DNA of 64,000 bases. Source: Pelobates cultripes. Taxonomy: Eukaryota; Chordata; Amphibia; Anura; Pelobatidae. How positions within the stretch are numbered: position 1 is the stretch's first letter; each line of letters opens with the position of its first letter. The translations under genes and the position numbers were made by a program. The notes beneath the pieces were generated by a model. The model was not told where the DNA came from and made no database searches. It saw only the letters and a program-made list of their open reading frames with translations. The stretch is from assembly GCA_933207985.1 (NCBI GenBank), contig OW240913.1, forward strand, positions 276,562,152 to 276,626,151, written 5' to 3'. Positions 32,550 to 43,216 of this stretch are shown piece after piece.

Positions 32550-33208
32550 TGTGTGCCAGGCACATTACTTTAATCCTGTTCTGGTAGCTCAGTGTGCAAC
32601 ATCTAGGTATTTTTAAATACTGCAATTTTCTTGGTGCTAAATAATACATTTGTGTACTGCATTTCTTGCATTCCAATAAAACCCTTAAATACTACTGTTA
32701 CATTGTTGGTTTAAAAAAAATCACACTTTTTTGTGCTAAATAGAACATTTGCGGCCTGCGTTGCATTTCTTGCTGTCCAATAAAACCCTTAAATACTAAT
32801 GTTACATTGTTGGTTTAAAAAATCAAACTTTTTGGTGCTAAATAGTTCATTTGCGGCCTGCGGTGCACTTCATATCTGAGTCAAATAGAACCGTCAAATA
32901 CTGTGGTTACAGTGCAGTTTTAAACATTCTAATTTTTTAGGTGCAAATTAGTACATTTGGGGTGTGCACTTCATATCTGAAAGTCAAATAAAACCGTCAA
33001 ATACTGTGGTTAGAGCGCAGTTTTAAAAATTCACATTTTTGTTTGTGCTAAATAGTACATTTGGGGTCTGCACCTCATATCTGAGAGTCAAATAGAACCG
33101 TCCAATACTGTAATTACATAGCACTTTGAAAAATTCACATTTCTTTAGTGCTAAAAAGTAAATTTGGGGCGTGGCCTTCATATCTGAGAGTCAAATAGAA
33201 CCGTCAAA
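32550..33208 (+). repeat. 102-bp minisatellite, block 1
   Basis: Diverged monomers are built on ggtgctaaatagtacatttg, ctgcacttcatatctgagag, tcaaatagaaccgtcaaatac and tgtggttacagcgcagtttt. The left-most units are the most diverged (aataaaacccttaaatacta in place of the later version). Homogeneity rises towards block 2. Confidence 0.9.
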
Positions 33209-33515
33209 TAGAAACATAGAATGTGACGGCAGAGAAGAACCATTCGGCCCATCTAGTCTGCCCAATTTTCTAAATAATTTCATTAGTCCCTAGCCTTATC
33301 TTATAGTTAGGATAGCCTTATGCCTATCCCACGCATGCTTAAACTCCTTTACTGTGTTAACCTCTACCACTTCAGCTGGAAGGCTATTCCATGCATCCAC
33401 TACCCTCTCAGTAAAGTAATACTTCCTGATATTATTTTTAAACCTTTGTCCCTCTAATTTAAGACTGTCCTCTTGTTGTGGTAGTTTTCCTTCTTTTAAA
33501 TATAGTCTCCTCCTG
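33209..33515 (-). pseudogene. CR1-like LINE 3' coding end
   Basis: On the minus strand the frame reads FKNNIRKYYFTERVVDAWNS, then LPAEVVEVNTVKEFKHAWD and a stop at 33296. This is the C-terminal end typical of CR1-group ORF2. The non-coding tail includes gaatgtgacggcagagaaga. It interrupts a minisatellite unit between ccgtcaaata and ctgctgtggttac. A clear target duplication was not seen. Confidence 0.8.
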
Positions 33516-34039
33516 CTGTGGTTACCTTGCAGTTTGACTAATTCACATTTTCTTTGTACTAAAAAGTACATTTGTGGCATGCACTTCATATCTGAGAGTC
33601 AAACTGAACCGTCAAATACTGCTGTGACATAGCAGTTTTAAAAATTCTATTTTTTTGGTGCTAAATAGTACGCTTGGGGTGTGCACTTCATATCTGAGAG
33701 TCAAATTGAAAAACCGTCAAATACTGTGGTTACAGTGCAGTTTTAAAAATTAAAATCTTTTAGGTGCTAAATAGTACATTTGGGGCTTGCACTTCATATC
33801 TGAGAGTCAAATAGAGCGGTCAAATACTGTGGTTACAGCGCAGTTTTAAAAATTCAAATTTTTAGGTGCTAAATAGTACATTTGGGGCCTGCACTTCATA
33901 TCTGAGAGTCAAATAGAGCGGTCAAATACTGTGGTTACAGCGCAGTTTTAAAAATTCAAATTTTTAGGTGCTAAATAGTACATTTGGGCCTGCACTTCAT
34001 ATCTGAGAGTCAAATAGAACAGTCAAATACTGTGGTTAC
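33516..34039 (+). repeat. 102-bp minisatellite, block 2
   Basis: Adjacent units starting ggtgct at 33865 and 33967 are exactly 102 bp apart and nearly identical. The block ends at the L1 insertion, whose 15-bp target duplication lies within it (34025-34039). Confidence 0.92.
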
Positions 34040-34178
34040 GGGGGGCGTGTCCGGCTTCCGGTGAGAGGACGCATGGCATAGGAGCTCTGCCGTTATCCCG
34101 ACCTGTAGCGACTAAATGAGCGACTGAACCACCGCTACCCGCAACCCTGAGCCTACGGGACTATCACAGCACCCTACA

Positions 34179-35147
34179 ATGCCACCTCCTAAGCAGTTAA
34201 AGCTGTCAGAAATGACAAAATCGAAAAGAGCGGACCGCCGCAAAGATATCCAAGATGGCGACGACAACTCTAACTTATCTGATGGTCAATCAGACTACGA
34301 ACTGAGTTCATCCAAATACTCTGAAGCTCCAGTGACGGAACGCAGCCTTCACAAAATGCTGCAAGAACTTAGAGCTACTATAACAGTGGACTTTCACCGC
34401 ATTAATGGAGATCTGAGGAAAGAAATCTCTAATATCGGTGACAGGACCAATCACCTGGAAAATAAAACGGACGAGCTCTGTATAGCACATAACGAAGTTG
34501 TGGACAAAGTTCAGAAATTGTCTGAAGAAAACTCCTTATTACGTGACAAACTTGCTGATATGGAAGACAGGTCAAGGAGGCAAAATATAAGATTCAGGGG
34601 CATACCGGATGATGTTACGCAAGAAGCACTACCAGCGCACATTCTATCTATTTGTAACACCCTGGTCCCAGGCCTACCTAATTCCGCATGGGCTTATGAT
34701 CGTATGCACAGACTCCCACGGCCTGCGCATTTACCAAAAGAAGTCCCTAAGGATGTTATCGTAAGATTTCATTACTTTGCTCACAAAGAAACTTTGCTGG
34801 CAGCGGCGAGAAAAGCCCCAACACTCCCAGAACCTCATCAACGGATCGCACTCTTTGCGGATTTATCAGCAGCTACGATGGAAAAACGAAGAGGTTTCAT
34901 CACAGTAACTAAAACTTTACGGAACAACAACGTGGCTTACAAATGGGGTTATCCAACCAAATTAATCATCTGGCGACAAGGCCGCAACCACATAGCGACT
35001 GACCCAACAGAGGGTATGAAGTTGATTTCAGCTTGGGGGCTATGGACTGGTACTCCTCAACTCCAAAGCAAAGCTTCGGACAATGCATCCCCGAGGAAAC
35101 TTCAAGCAGACTGGCAAATGGCGAAATCACCAGCCAACACTCCATGA
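34179..35147 (+). CDS. L1 ORF1 protein
   Basis: A 322-aa open frame. The N-terminus is Lys/Asp/Ser-rich, followed by a coiled coil at about residues 55-130 (heptads in ISNIGDRTNHLENKTDELC and VVDKVQKLSEENSLLRDKL). Next is the transition phrase LADMEDRSRRQNIRFRGIPD that opens the RRM domain, then YDRMHRLPRP and DVIVRFHYFAHKETLLAAAR leading into the C-terminal domain. This is the standard L1 ORF1 layout (Transposase_22). The protein binds the element's RNA as a trimer. No stop or frameshift was found. Confidence 0.93.
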   Translation: MPPPKQLKLSEMTKSKRADRRKDIQDGDDNSNLSDGQSDYELSSSKYSEAPVTERSLHKMLQELRATITVDFHRINGDLRKEISNIGDRTNHLENKTDELCIAHNEVVDKVQKLSEENSLLRDKLADMEDRSRRQNIRFRGIPDDVTQEALPAHILSICNTLVPGLPNSAWAYDRMHRLPRPAHLPKEVPKDVIVRFHYFAHKETLLAAARKAPTLPEPHQRIALFADLSAATMEKRRGFITVTKTLRNNNVAYKWGYPTKLIIWRQGRNHIATDPTEGMKLISAWGLWTGTPQLQSKASDNASPRKLQADWQMAKSPANTP

Positions 35148-35706
35148 CCTCCTTATGGTTACTTATGTCCACAAAGTTATTGATAAGTATCTTGGATATG
35201 TATTTGAGTTGGAGCAATTTCTCAGATTTTATACCTGTTGTTCAAGCTAGTACTGTCGAGATACTGTCAGTTTAAGTCATGTATATAGTTTATATTGTTG
35301 TGCATACTATATTCAAGCTATGCTATTATGGGATTATAATTATTATGGCTCACTCGTAGGACGATGTGCAGACTGATACTCTGGGTACCTTTTAATGTAA
35401 CATTGTTATGAAGCACTAAACATATATTTCCTGCATGCAGCGTAGATTATACCGAGCTTTAAGTATACCTACCTTAAACTTACACTGATACGGATCTGGT
35501 AGCTCAGACCACATGTTCAACTCGCTCTGCAGAACAGTTATAATCCACATGATTTGCAAATATTCTGTGTGCTTTTTACAATATGTGATTGCATACCCAA
35601 TATGTTTAACTCCTTCTAGGGGGGCGAGGTCTTCTTGCACGGCTGTGTATTAAGGTTCAAGACAGTGTTTCACCCCTGGTACTGGCACTCCAGTCCTGGA
35701 GTGTTA

Positions 35707-35742
<36 letters not shown>

Positions 35743-36418
35743 GTTAGATTGCAGGCAAGATTAACTGACATGGGCGCACATACCCAGAGCCTGTATCCAT
35801 ATTATAATTAGCAACTAGCCATAATATTGTCTAGCCGATGACGCTACAGCAGGACAAAGAGGTGTTACCTATCTCTATGAAACCTCACCCTGAGGGGCAC
35901 CCAGAAGCATCTACTACTGTGGATGTACCACAGAATCACTCGCTCTATAACAAGAGACGGCTATGTAACACACATTGAATTGAATAGACTTACAGTCCTA
36001 CCATTTAGATTATTCTGAGTCATTGGTCGGGAGGAGCCCACAAGACCTCCCTAGGTCGCCATGGGATGTGTTCTTACATATCCTACGGATGACGGTTTAT
36101 GTGGAACCCATTAAGGGTTTCCTCTGTATATACCTGTGTTATTGTTATTGTTTGTTTATCCATGGTTCTTTTCCTTTCTCCCCCCCCCCCTCCACTTCCA
36201 CCCTCACAAGTAGGCCTTTTTGCTCACACCACATTAGACCATTACATGACATTTGGAAGCGTCCACTCTGAAGGGAATATTATGAGTGGCCCCAATACGA
36301 TCTGGGATCCCATGTCCTCGGAGTGGGCAACGGGATATACCTCAAGGGGTGCTATTCTGCACAGTTCCAAACTAAGATGCGACAGAGGTCCCAACCACCA
36401 CCTTACTTTATGATATAG

Positions 36419-37463
36419 ATGCCGTCTAATACACTACAAATCTTTTCCCTTAACGTCAAAGGCCTCAATAGCCCCTACAAATGCAAACAACTGCTGAAAG
36501 ACATACATAAAGCAGGAACTGCGATTGTATGTGTCCAAGAGACGCATTTCGCGAACCGTAACCCTCCTCAGATCCGTTCCCCCATGTACCCACAAATGTA
36601 CCACGCTTACTCACCAACTAAGTCCAAAGGTGTTGCAATTTTTTTCCACAAAGATTGGCTTTACACAGCTCAAAAACAATTCACTGACCCATCTGGCCGC
36701 TTACTGGCCCTGGTAGGCGAACTGAATGGTATTCGTAACGGTGGTATCGCTTTACGCTCCTAATGAAGCTCAATTCTCATTTCTTAATAGAGCAATTAAG
36801 AAAATAAATTCCATCAAACAGGGCCATGTTATCATTTGCGGCGACTGTAATTGCACCCTCATGCCCTCTCTAGATATACAACGCACCAAAAACAAACCTC
36901 CCAATAAATTATCTATTCATAATAGTAAACTGTTCTCTCGGCTTCTCCATGAGCAAGATCTATATGACACATGGAGAAATTTATTTCCAACAGCACGAGA
37001 TTACACTTACTTCTCACAGGTACACCTAACATACACACGCATCGACCTGTGCCTAGTCGACAAACATACCCTCCCACATCTTATGGACCAATCCATTGGG
37101 CTTCGGACATGGTCCGACCATGCCCCCATCCTGGTTACCCTAGCAGTGCCATACCCCACAACAGGGAGAGGTAAATGGTGTTTGAATGAATCTCTCCTTG
37201 ATAACCCTGCTGACGTTCAATATATCTCCACGGTACTAGATAATTACTTTGAGGTTAATTCCACTGAAGACACCACGGTAGAAACTCAATGGCTGGCATA
37301 CAAAGCAGTTGTCAGGGGTCACTTCATCAGATTGGGTTCCATAGCTAAAAAAAGCTATATTTCTAAAGAGACTGCACTTCGCCATACCCTTAAGAAGTTA
37401 GAAGAATCCAATAAACAAGCCCCATCTAAATCAGTCACCCGTCACATCACCAAAGTACAATAG
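36419..37463 (+). pseudogene. L1 ORF2 endonuclease domain (frameshifted)
   Basis: The start MPSNTLQIFSLNVKGLNSPY matches the usual beginning of an APE-type endonuclease. VCVQETHF carries the metal-binding Glu. The frame breaks at about 36730-36765 and continues one frame over with VTVVSLYAPNEAQF, IICGDCNCTL, RIDLCLVDKH and the final WSDHAPI box (catalytic His). An in-frame TAG at 37461-37463 separates it from the RT part. Role: nicking the target site to prime reverse transcription. Confidence 0.9.
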
Positions 37464-39569
37464 GATATTCACCTTCTTCAATCGCAAATATACACCAAGC
37501 AAGCACGCAAAATTCAACAATTGTATTACTTTTCGGGGAACAAGGCAGGCAAGATTTTGGCTAATCAACTGAAAGCAAAATACCTACAAACTAAAATCCC
37601 TTATTTATATTCCAAAGATCACGTACGAATATATAACCCGAATACGATTGTTGAAGAATTGGCCAGTTTTTACGAAGACCTGTACAATCTTCGCAATAAC
37701 CCAAACACCAAATCCCCCAGTCCTGTAGACATTACACGATACCTCTCTCGAATCACACTCCCTCAAATAACGACACATCACATGAATCTTTTAGACGCAC
37801 CGTTCACGGAAACTGAAGTGGGTAATGTGATTAAATCCCTGCCAAAACATAAAGCACCGGGACCTGATGGTCTCTCCAACTACTATTATTTGAAATTGGC
37901 ATCGCGATTAATACCACACCTTACAAAACTATTTAACAAAATAAGAACGACAGGTAAATTCCCACCAGATATGCTGGAAGCTTACATTATCACCTTGCCT
38001 AAGCCAAATAAACCACCAACATATTGCAGTAATCTCAGGCCGATTTCATTACTTAATGCCGACATTAAGTTGTATGCCAAGCTGCTGGCCAACAGAATTC
38101 GCCCCCTGTTGTCCACATTAGTCTCAGAGGAACAAGCGGGCTTTGTTCCTGGCAGGCAGGTTGGGGACAACACCAGATACTGTATGGACTTAATTGACTG
38201 GGCCAACCTCAAAAATAAATCAGGTGCCTTGTTGGCGCTAGATGCGGAGAAGGCATTTGATCGCCTAAACTGGGATTATATGTCCGCGACTCTGTCGGTT
38301 TTTGGTTTCTCCAATGCTTTCATTACTAGCATCATGGCCTTATACTCCGCCCCATCTGCTAAAGTTTTCAGTTCTGGCTTCACATCAAGTAATTTTCGTA
38401 TAACCAACGGTACGAGGCAAGGGTGTCCCTTGTCACCCTTGATCTTCATCTTATGTTTGGAACCTCTAGTTAGAACGATCAAACTTGACGCGGCGCTACC
38501 CGGTATAGATACCCCGGCTGGAGAAAAAAAGTTGGCACTTTTTGCCGATGATGTAATTATCTTTTTAGCTAACCCAGCTGAATCCATCCCTCACCTATTA
38601 CAAACATTGGCCACATATGGAGATATCTCCTATTATAAGAATAATGTTAATAAAACCCAGATACTCCCCATAAGACTTAATAAGCAATTGGTGAGCGAAA
38701 TGAAAAACACATATCAATTTGCGTGGCAAACTAATGCAATTTCGCACCTAGGCATCAAATTAACGCACTCCAAATCCCTGACTATAAAGGAAAATCACTC
38801 AGAGGTCCTGTCCAATATTACCAAACAAATGGACTCTTGGAGCAATCTCTACACATCATGGCTTGGTAGAATAAATTCTATTAAAATGATGATTGTGCCA
38901 CATATACTCTACCTATTTAGGACATTGCCCATAGCCTTACCAAATTCGCTCCTTCAACGTTTCCAAAGGGCAATTAACGCCCATATTTGGAAGAAAAAAC
39001 CCCCGAGAATATCTTTCCACTCTCTGTGGCGTCCTTTCAAAAAAGGTCTTAACGTTCCCAACATCATGCTCTACTATAAAGCAACCCTGATGTCACAAAG
39101 CCTCTATGTTATGATGAGCACACACAAACCAGTATGGGTAGATTTAGAATCCGCTTGTGGGGGTTCACACTCCCTATATGATGCCCTATGGTCCTCCACC
39201 CCCTTAGCATCACCCTCCACACTCCCAACATCACGATATCTTACAAAATCATGGTCTACGTGGAACACAGCAATATGGCCAAAGGTAGAATTACTGTACC
39301 TTGCACCATTATCAGCCTTTTCCGCCTTATCTCCCGACCTCCAAACATCTAAATGGTCAACCTTAGGTATTACACATGTACATAAAATGTTCGGTACAAA
39401 TGGCATTCACCCTTTCCCAACACTGCAGGAAAGGTACAATTTACCTTCGAGGGATATTTTGCTGGCGCTGCAACTCCAGTTTAGGGTCTATAGAACATAT
39501 ATTTTGGCACTGCCCCATTCTGCAAAACTTTTGGAAGGATGTCCAAACAACCATTCGTGCGATCTGTAA
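37464..39569 (+). CDS. L1 ORF2 reverse transcriptase domain
   Basis: It has the same frame as the endonuclease, and one stop separates them. RT motifs in order: LPKHKAPGPDGLSNYYYL, LRPISLLNADIKLYAKLLAN, EQAGFVPGRQVGDNTR, ALLALDAEKAFDRLNW (motif A Asp), GTRQGCPLSPLIFILCLEPL (motif B) and LALFADDVIIFLA (motif C, FADD). The connection region continues to about 39470, where the frame is lost. The first in-frame ATG is at 37521, but the domain belongs to the single ORF2 starting at 36419. All catalytic residues are kept. Confidence 0.93.
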   Translation, partial: DIHLLQSQIYTKQARKIQQLYYFSGNKAGKILANQLKAKYLQTKIPYLYSKDHVRIYNPNTIVEELASFYEDLYNLRNNPNTKSPSPVDITRYLSRITLPQITTHHMNLLDAPFTETEVGNVIKSLPKHKAPGPDGLSNYYYLKLASRLIPHLTKLFNKIRTTGKFPPDMLEAYIITLPKPNKPPTYCSNLRPISLLNADIKLYAKLLANRIRPLLSTLVSEEQAGFVPGRQVGDNTRYCMDLIDWANLKNKSGALLALDAEKAFDRLNWDYMSATLSVFGFSNAFITSIMALYSAPSAKVFSSGFTSSNFRITNGTRQGCPLSPLIFILCLEPLVRTIKLDAALPGIDTPAGEKKLALFADDVIIFLANPAESIPHLLQTLATYGDISYYKNNVNKTQILPIRLNKQLVSEMKNTYQFAWQTNAISHLGIKLTHSKSLTIKENHSEVLSNITKQMDSWSNLYTSWLGRINSIKMMIVPHILYLFRTLPIALPNSLLQRFQRAINAHIWKKKPPRISFHSLWRPFKKGLNVPNIMLYYKATLMSQSLYVMMSTHKPVWVDLESACGGSHSLYDALWSSTPLASPSTLPTSRYLTKSWSTWNTAIWPKVELLYLAPLSAFSALSPDLQTSKWSTLGITHVHKMFGTNGIHPFPTLQERYNLPSRDILLALQLQFRVYRTYILALPHSAKLLEGCPNNHSCDL

Positions 39570-39852
39570 GACTACATTCCCGCTAACCCCAGAAATTTAC
39601 TTGCTCCACATTATCCCTAACCTACGTGATATCCCATCTAGAGACGCAGTATTAAATATACTAGTGGCAGCAAAAATTAGCATTGCAGCCCACTGGAAAG
39701 ACACCAAGCCTCCTTCTTTGAAGGAGACTCTAGGAAGGGTGGAGGTTACATACCACCATGAACGCGAATGGGCAAAAGGAGGTCATGGGTCACACGCTCT
39801 GGACAAATGGAAAAATTGGGAATCTTTTAAAGATTCTCATGCTCCGATGTAA
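39470..39852 (+). pseudogene. L1 ORF2 C-terminal zinc-finger domain
   Basis: It is read one frame over from the RT. The Cys/His motif CWRCNSSLGSIEHIFWHC, then PILQNFWKDV, is the conserved cysteine-rich C-terminus of L1-type ORF2, followed by REWAKGGHGSHALDKWKNW and the stop at 39852. One frameshift near 39470 separates it from the RT. Confidence 0.9.
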
Positions 39853-40274
39853 AGAGCTGTACTAGCTACAGGTATCCCCCCGATTGTTGAAAGAGGTGAA
39901 CCCGCAACTAAGATTGGATAAGGCACTCCATTTAGTACAAGGCCTACCACTACAAGACAACTATCGAAATTTCATGGCTACAATCAATAGTAATGTTTAC
40001 CTGTGTATCCCCATATGTATGTACGTAGGTACCTAATGCACCAGACAACTCCTTCCTTCAAATGATGTATTTACAGAAGCTTTGTACAAAGTGAAACGTG
40101 ATAATATGGCTACTGTATATGTCATTACCATAAATTTTATGCTCTTTTATGTTCTTCCTTTCTTCTCTCTTATTTGTGTATCGTAATAAGCTGCATGTAT
40201 TATGTTACATGAGGAACTTGTCTCCTCTACTGTACCTCTTTATAAAACAATAAAAACATACATTGAAAAAAAAA

Positions 40275-40350
40275 AAATACTGTGGTTACATCGCACTTTG
40301 AAAAATTCACATTTCTTTAGTTCTAAAAAGTAAATTTAGGGCGTGCACTT
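40275..40350 (+). repeat. 102-bp minisatellite, block 3
   Basis: The right target duplication of the L1 and the rest of a unit, up to the solo LTR at 40351. Confidence 0.85.
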
Positions 40351-41352
40351 TGTAACGGATTACCTGGCACCCCGACTAGGTACCTTCGTTGAAGGATGCT
40401 CCTAGCGCTTACTGAGGACTCCAAGCACTGCAGCAGACACAACAACCACCAAACTGGAGAAGCATATGAATGCTCTCAAGCATATGAATGCTGTAAGCAG
40501 CTGAACAGGAAAAGCATACAGCTTACACTCCTGGCAATCAGCATACAATCCAATTCCCCCAATAACGAGACCACACTTCGTTTTGGGGTCAAGCAGAACT
40601 AACTGTGCTGGCACATACAGCCTCTTTTATTCACAATCCACAAACATAGTACTGCCCACAGGGTTTTGAAATACAACCAATCAATCCGTACAATACACAC
40701 AGACACTTCCACACAAAATCCTCCCCACTGCCTGTGATATGATTACCGAACACAATGGTTAATATAATTATCACAGGCAGAGAAATACATTATTATAAAA
40801 CATTTCACAGGGACCCCAAAACATGCAATGACCCCATAAAAATATATTTCCTCTGAACCAGGGTATCTGGGTGAACCACATATCCAAAATTCACCCAAAT
40901 CCGTTCAGTAGTTTGGAAGATACGGTTTAATGCAGATTCCGCAGAACATATACAGGCTATATGAAAAATAATTACTGTTAAATGTGTCCCCTGTTATGTA
41001 GTTTAAAACTACTGCACGATATCTTTGTGCACCAAATACCGGCGAGATGGCACCGTGTAGAAAAGTGTCAAAACAGTGTCTGTGAGTTAAAATGGCCGCT
41101 ATCCATTGTTCTCACCATGTGCTTCATCCATTGTTCTCACCGTGTGCCTCTGATATATGAAATGGTGGCCACCCAGTAACTCCACAGTATGTCCCCAGAT
41201 GGTTCTTAAAGGGCCAGCAGCAGCACAACACAAATCCATTATGCCCAAATCATGTCTTTAAAGGGCAATACATTCCAGGGGCCATAGTCACATGGCAGGA
41301 GGCTGGCAATCAGTCTTCTCCAATGCCCAGTGGCGAGGTCGGTTTCGCTACA
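40351..41352. mobile_element. Solo LTR, 1002 bp, with CACTT target duplication
   Basis: It starts TGTAACGG and ends TTCGCTACA, flanked by CACTT (40346-40350 and 41353-41357). It is related to the LTR at 50024-51380: shared aggactccaagcact near the start and a hairpin-forming cctgtgatat...attatcacaggcag segment (near 40730-40785). No internal proviral sequence is present. Confidence 0.88.
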
Positions 41353-42490
41353 CACTTCATATCTGAGAGTCAAATAGAACCGTCAAATACTGTGGTTACA
41401 TTGCAGTTTGACTAATTCACATTTTTTTGGTGCCAAAAAGTAAATTTATGGTGTGCACTTTGTATCTGAGAGTCAAATAGAACAGTCAAATACTGCTGTG
41501 ACATAGCAGATTTAAAAATTCACTTCATATCTGAGAGTCAAATAGAACCGTCAAATACTGTGGTTACATTGCAGTTTGACTAATTCACATTTTTTTTGGT
41601 GCTAAATAGTACATTTGGGGCCTGCACTTCATATCTGAGAGTCAAATAGAATCATCAAATACTGTGGTTACAGCGCAGTTTTAAAAATTCTAAATTTTTT
41701 GGTGCTAAAAAGTACATTTGCGGCCTGCGGTGCACTTCATTTCTGAGAGTCAAATAGAACCGTCAAATACTGTGGTTACCGCGCAGTTTTAAACATTCAA
41801 ATTTTTTATGTGCTAAATAGTACATTTGGGGTGTGCACTTCATATCTGAGAGTCAAATATAACCATCAAATACTGCTGTGACATAGCAGTTTTAAAAATT
41901 CTAATTTTGTAGGTGCTAAATAGTACATTTGCGGCTTGCGGTGCACGTCATACCTGAGAGTCAAATAGAACCGTCAAATACTGTGGTTACAGTGCAGTTT
42001 TAAAAATTCCAATTTAAATTTTTTAGGTTCTAAATAGTACATTTGGGGCTTACACTTCATATCTGAGAGTCAAATAGAACCGTCAAATACTGCTGTGACA
42101 TAGCAGTTTTAAAAATTTAAAATTTTTAGGTGCTAAATAGTACATTTGGGGCGTTCACTTCATATCTGAGAGTCAAATAGAACGGTGAAATACTGTGGTT
42201 ACAGCGCAGTTTTAAAAATTCTATTTTTTTGGGTGCTAAATAGTACATTTGCGTCCTGCGGGGCACTTCATATCTGAGAGTCAAATAGAACCGTCAAATA
42301 CTGTGGTCACAGCGTAGTTTTAAAAACTCAAATTTGTTTGGTGCTAAATAGTACATTTGCGGCCTGCAGTGCACTTCATATATGAGAGTCAAAAAGAACC
42401 GTCAAATATTGTGGTTACAGCGCAGTTTTAAACATCCAAATGTTTTTGATGCGAAATAGTACATTTGAGGTGTTCACTTCATATCTGGTG
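41353..42490 (+). repeat. 102-bp minisatellite, block 4
   Basis: About a dozen units, including two variants of the middle segment (actgtggttac and actgctgtgacatagcag). Some units carry a gcggcctgcggtgcac version. It ends where Penelope-associated sequence begins. Confidence 0.9.
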
Positions 42491-42932
42491 TATGTGTGCA
42501 ACACTGGCTAGTTACCGCTTCTCAAGAAAGTCTAAAGACTTTTTAAAAAGTGAAAAGTAAATGTTATTGTGATCGCTTCATATACAGAAGCATTAATATA
42601 CATTTCTATATTGTGTAAAGACACAACTACAAAGTTGAAAACCAAACACCAAAACAAGGTGCCAGACAATCTACCTGTGCATGGCTAGTGTGATACCATA
42701 AGTCTACATCTTAAAAGTGCAATAACCCACAGAAGATGGGCGATAATTTTGTTTTGCAAATGGAACTTTGATTCGAATTTACTACATCGGTCACTTGTAA
42801 TATTGTTTCACACCTACAACACTTGTTAAACAGATCTAAGTGATAGAAAACAGATTGATATTTTCTACACTAGAAACTACCAGATAACAAGCTGCTATAT
42901 TTAAACCAGTTATCAAAAGCTAAGAGGTAAAA

Positions 42933-43208
42933 AACAGAAGATTACAGTTGTCCGTCAAGTTTCAAGACCGCTATATGCCTATACTGCTCTCTCATCTTGT
43001 GAGTGCAATTTTAATCAGCGCAAAATTTGGTGTTTGAATTTACTACACTATATACTTTCTTGTTTATTCTGTTTTGTAGATTGTATTTTCTATATTTGTA
43101 TTAAGAAGATCAGAGGGGTCTTCATACAATCATACATTTGGTAAAATAGTTTCACTTATTCTTTAATTTGGGGGAGCACGTGTTATATTTTACATATATT
43201 CTCTGTTA
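42933..43208 (+). repeat. Penelope pLTR, left direct copy
   Basis: It matches 47181-47458 with a few substitutions and two small length differences. Confidence 0.9.
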
Positions 43209-43216
43209 TTTATATT

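Larger units (their letters stand above)
34040..40274 (+). mobile_element. Full-length L1-group LINE with 15-bp target duplication
   Basis: It starts GGGGGGCGTGTCCGGC and ends in an A tail after an AATAAA-like signal (acaataaaaacat near 40247). It is flanked by AAATACTGTGGTTAC at 34025-34039 and 40275-40289. Length is about 6.2 kb with 5' UTR, ORF1, a long spacer containing (TA)n at 35711-35740, ORF2 and 3' UTR. ORF1 is open. ORF2 has two frameshifts and one stop. Confidence 0.95.

Noticed and set aside
32550..42490. Regular repeats suggesting a CRISPR-like array
   Set aside because: The units are contiguous tandem copies without unique spacers, in a eukaryotic transposon context.
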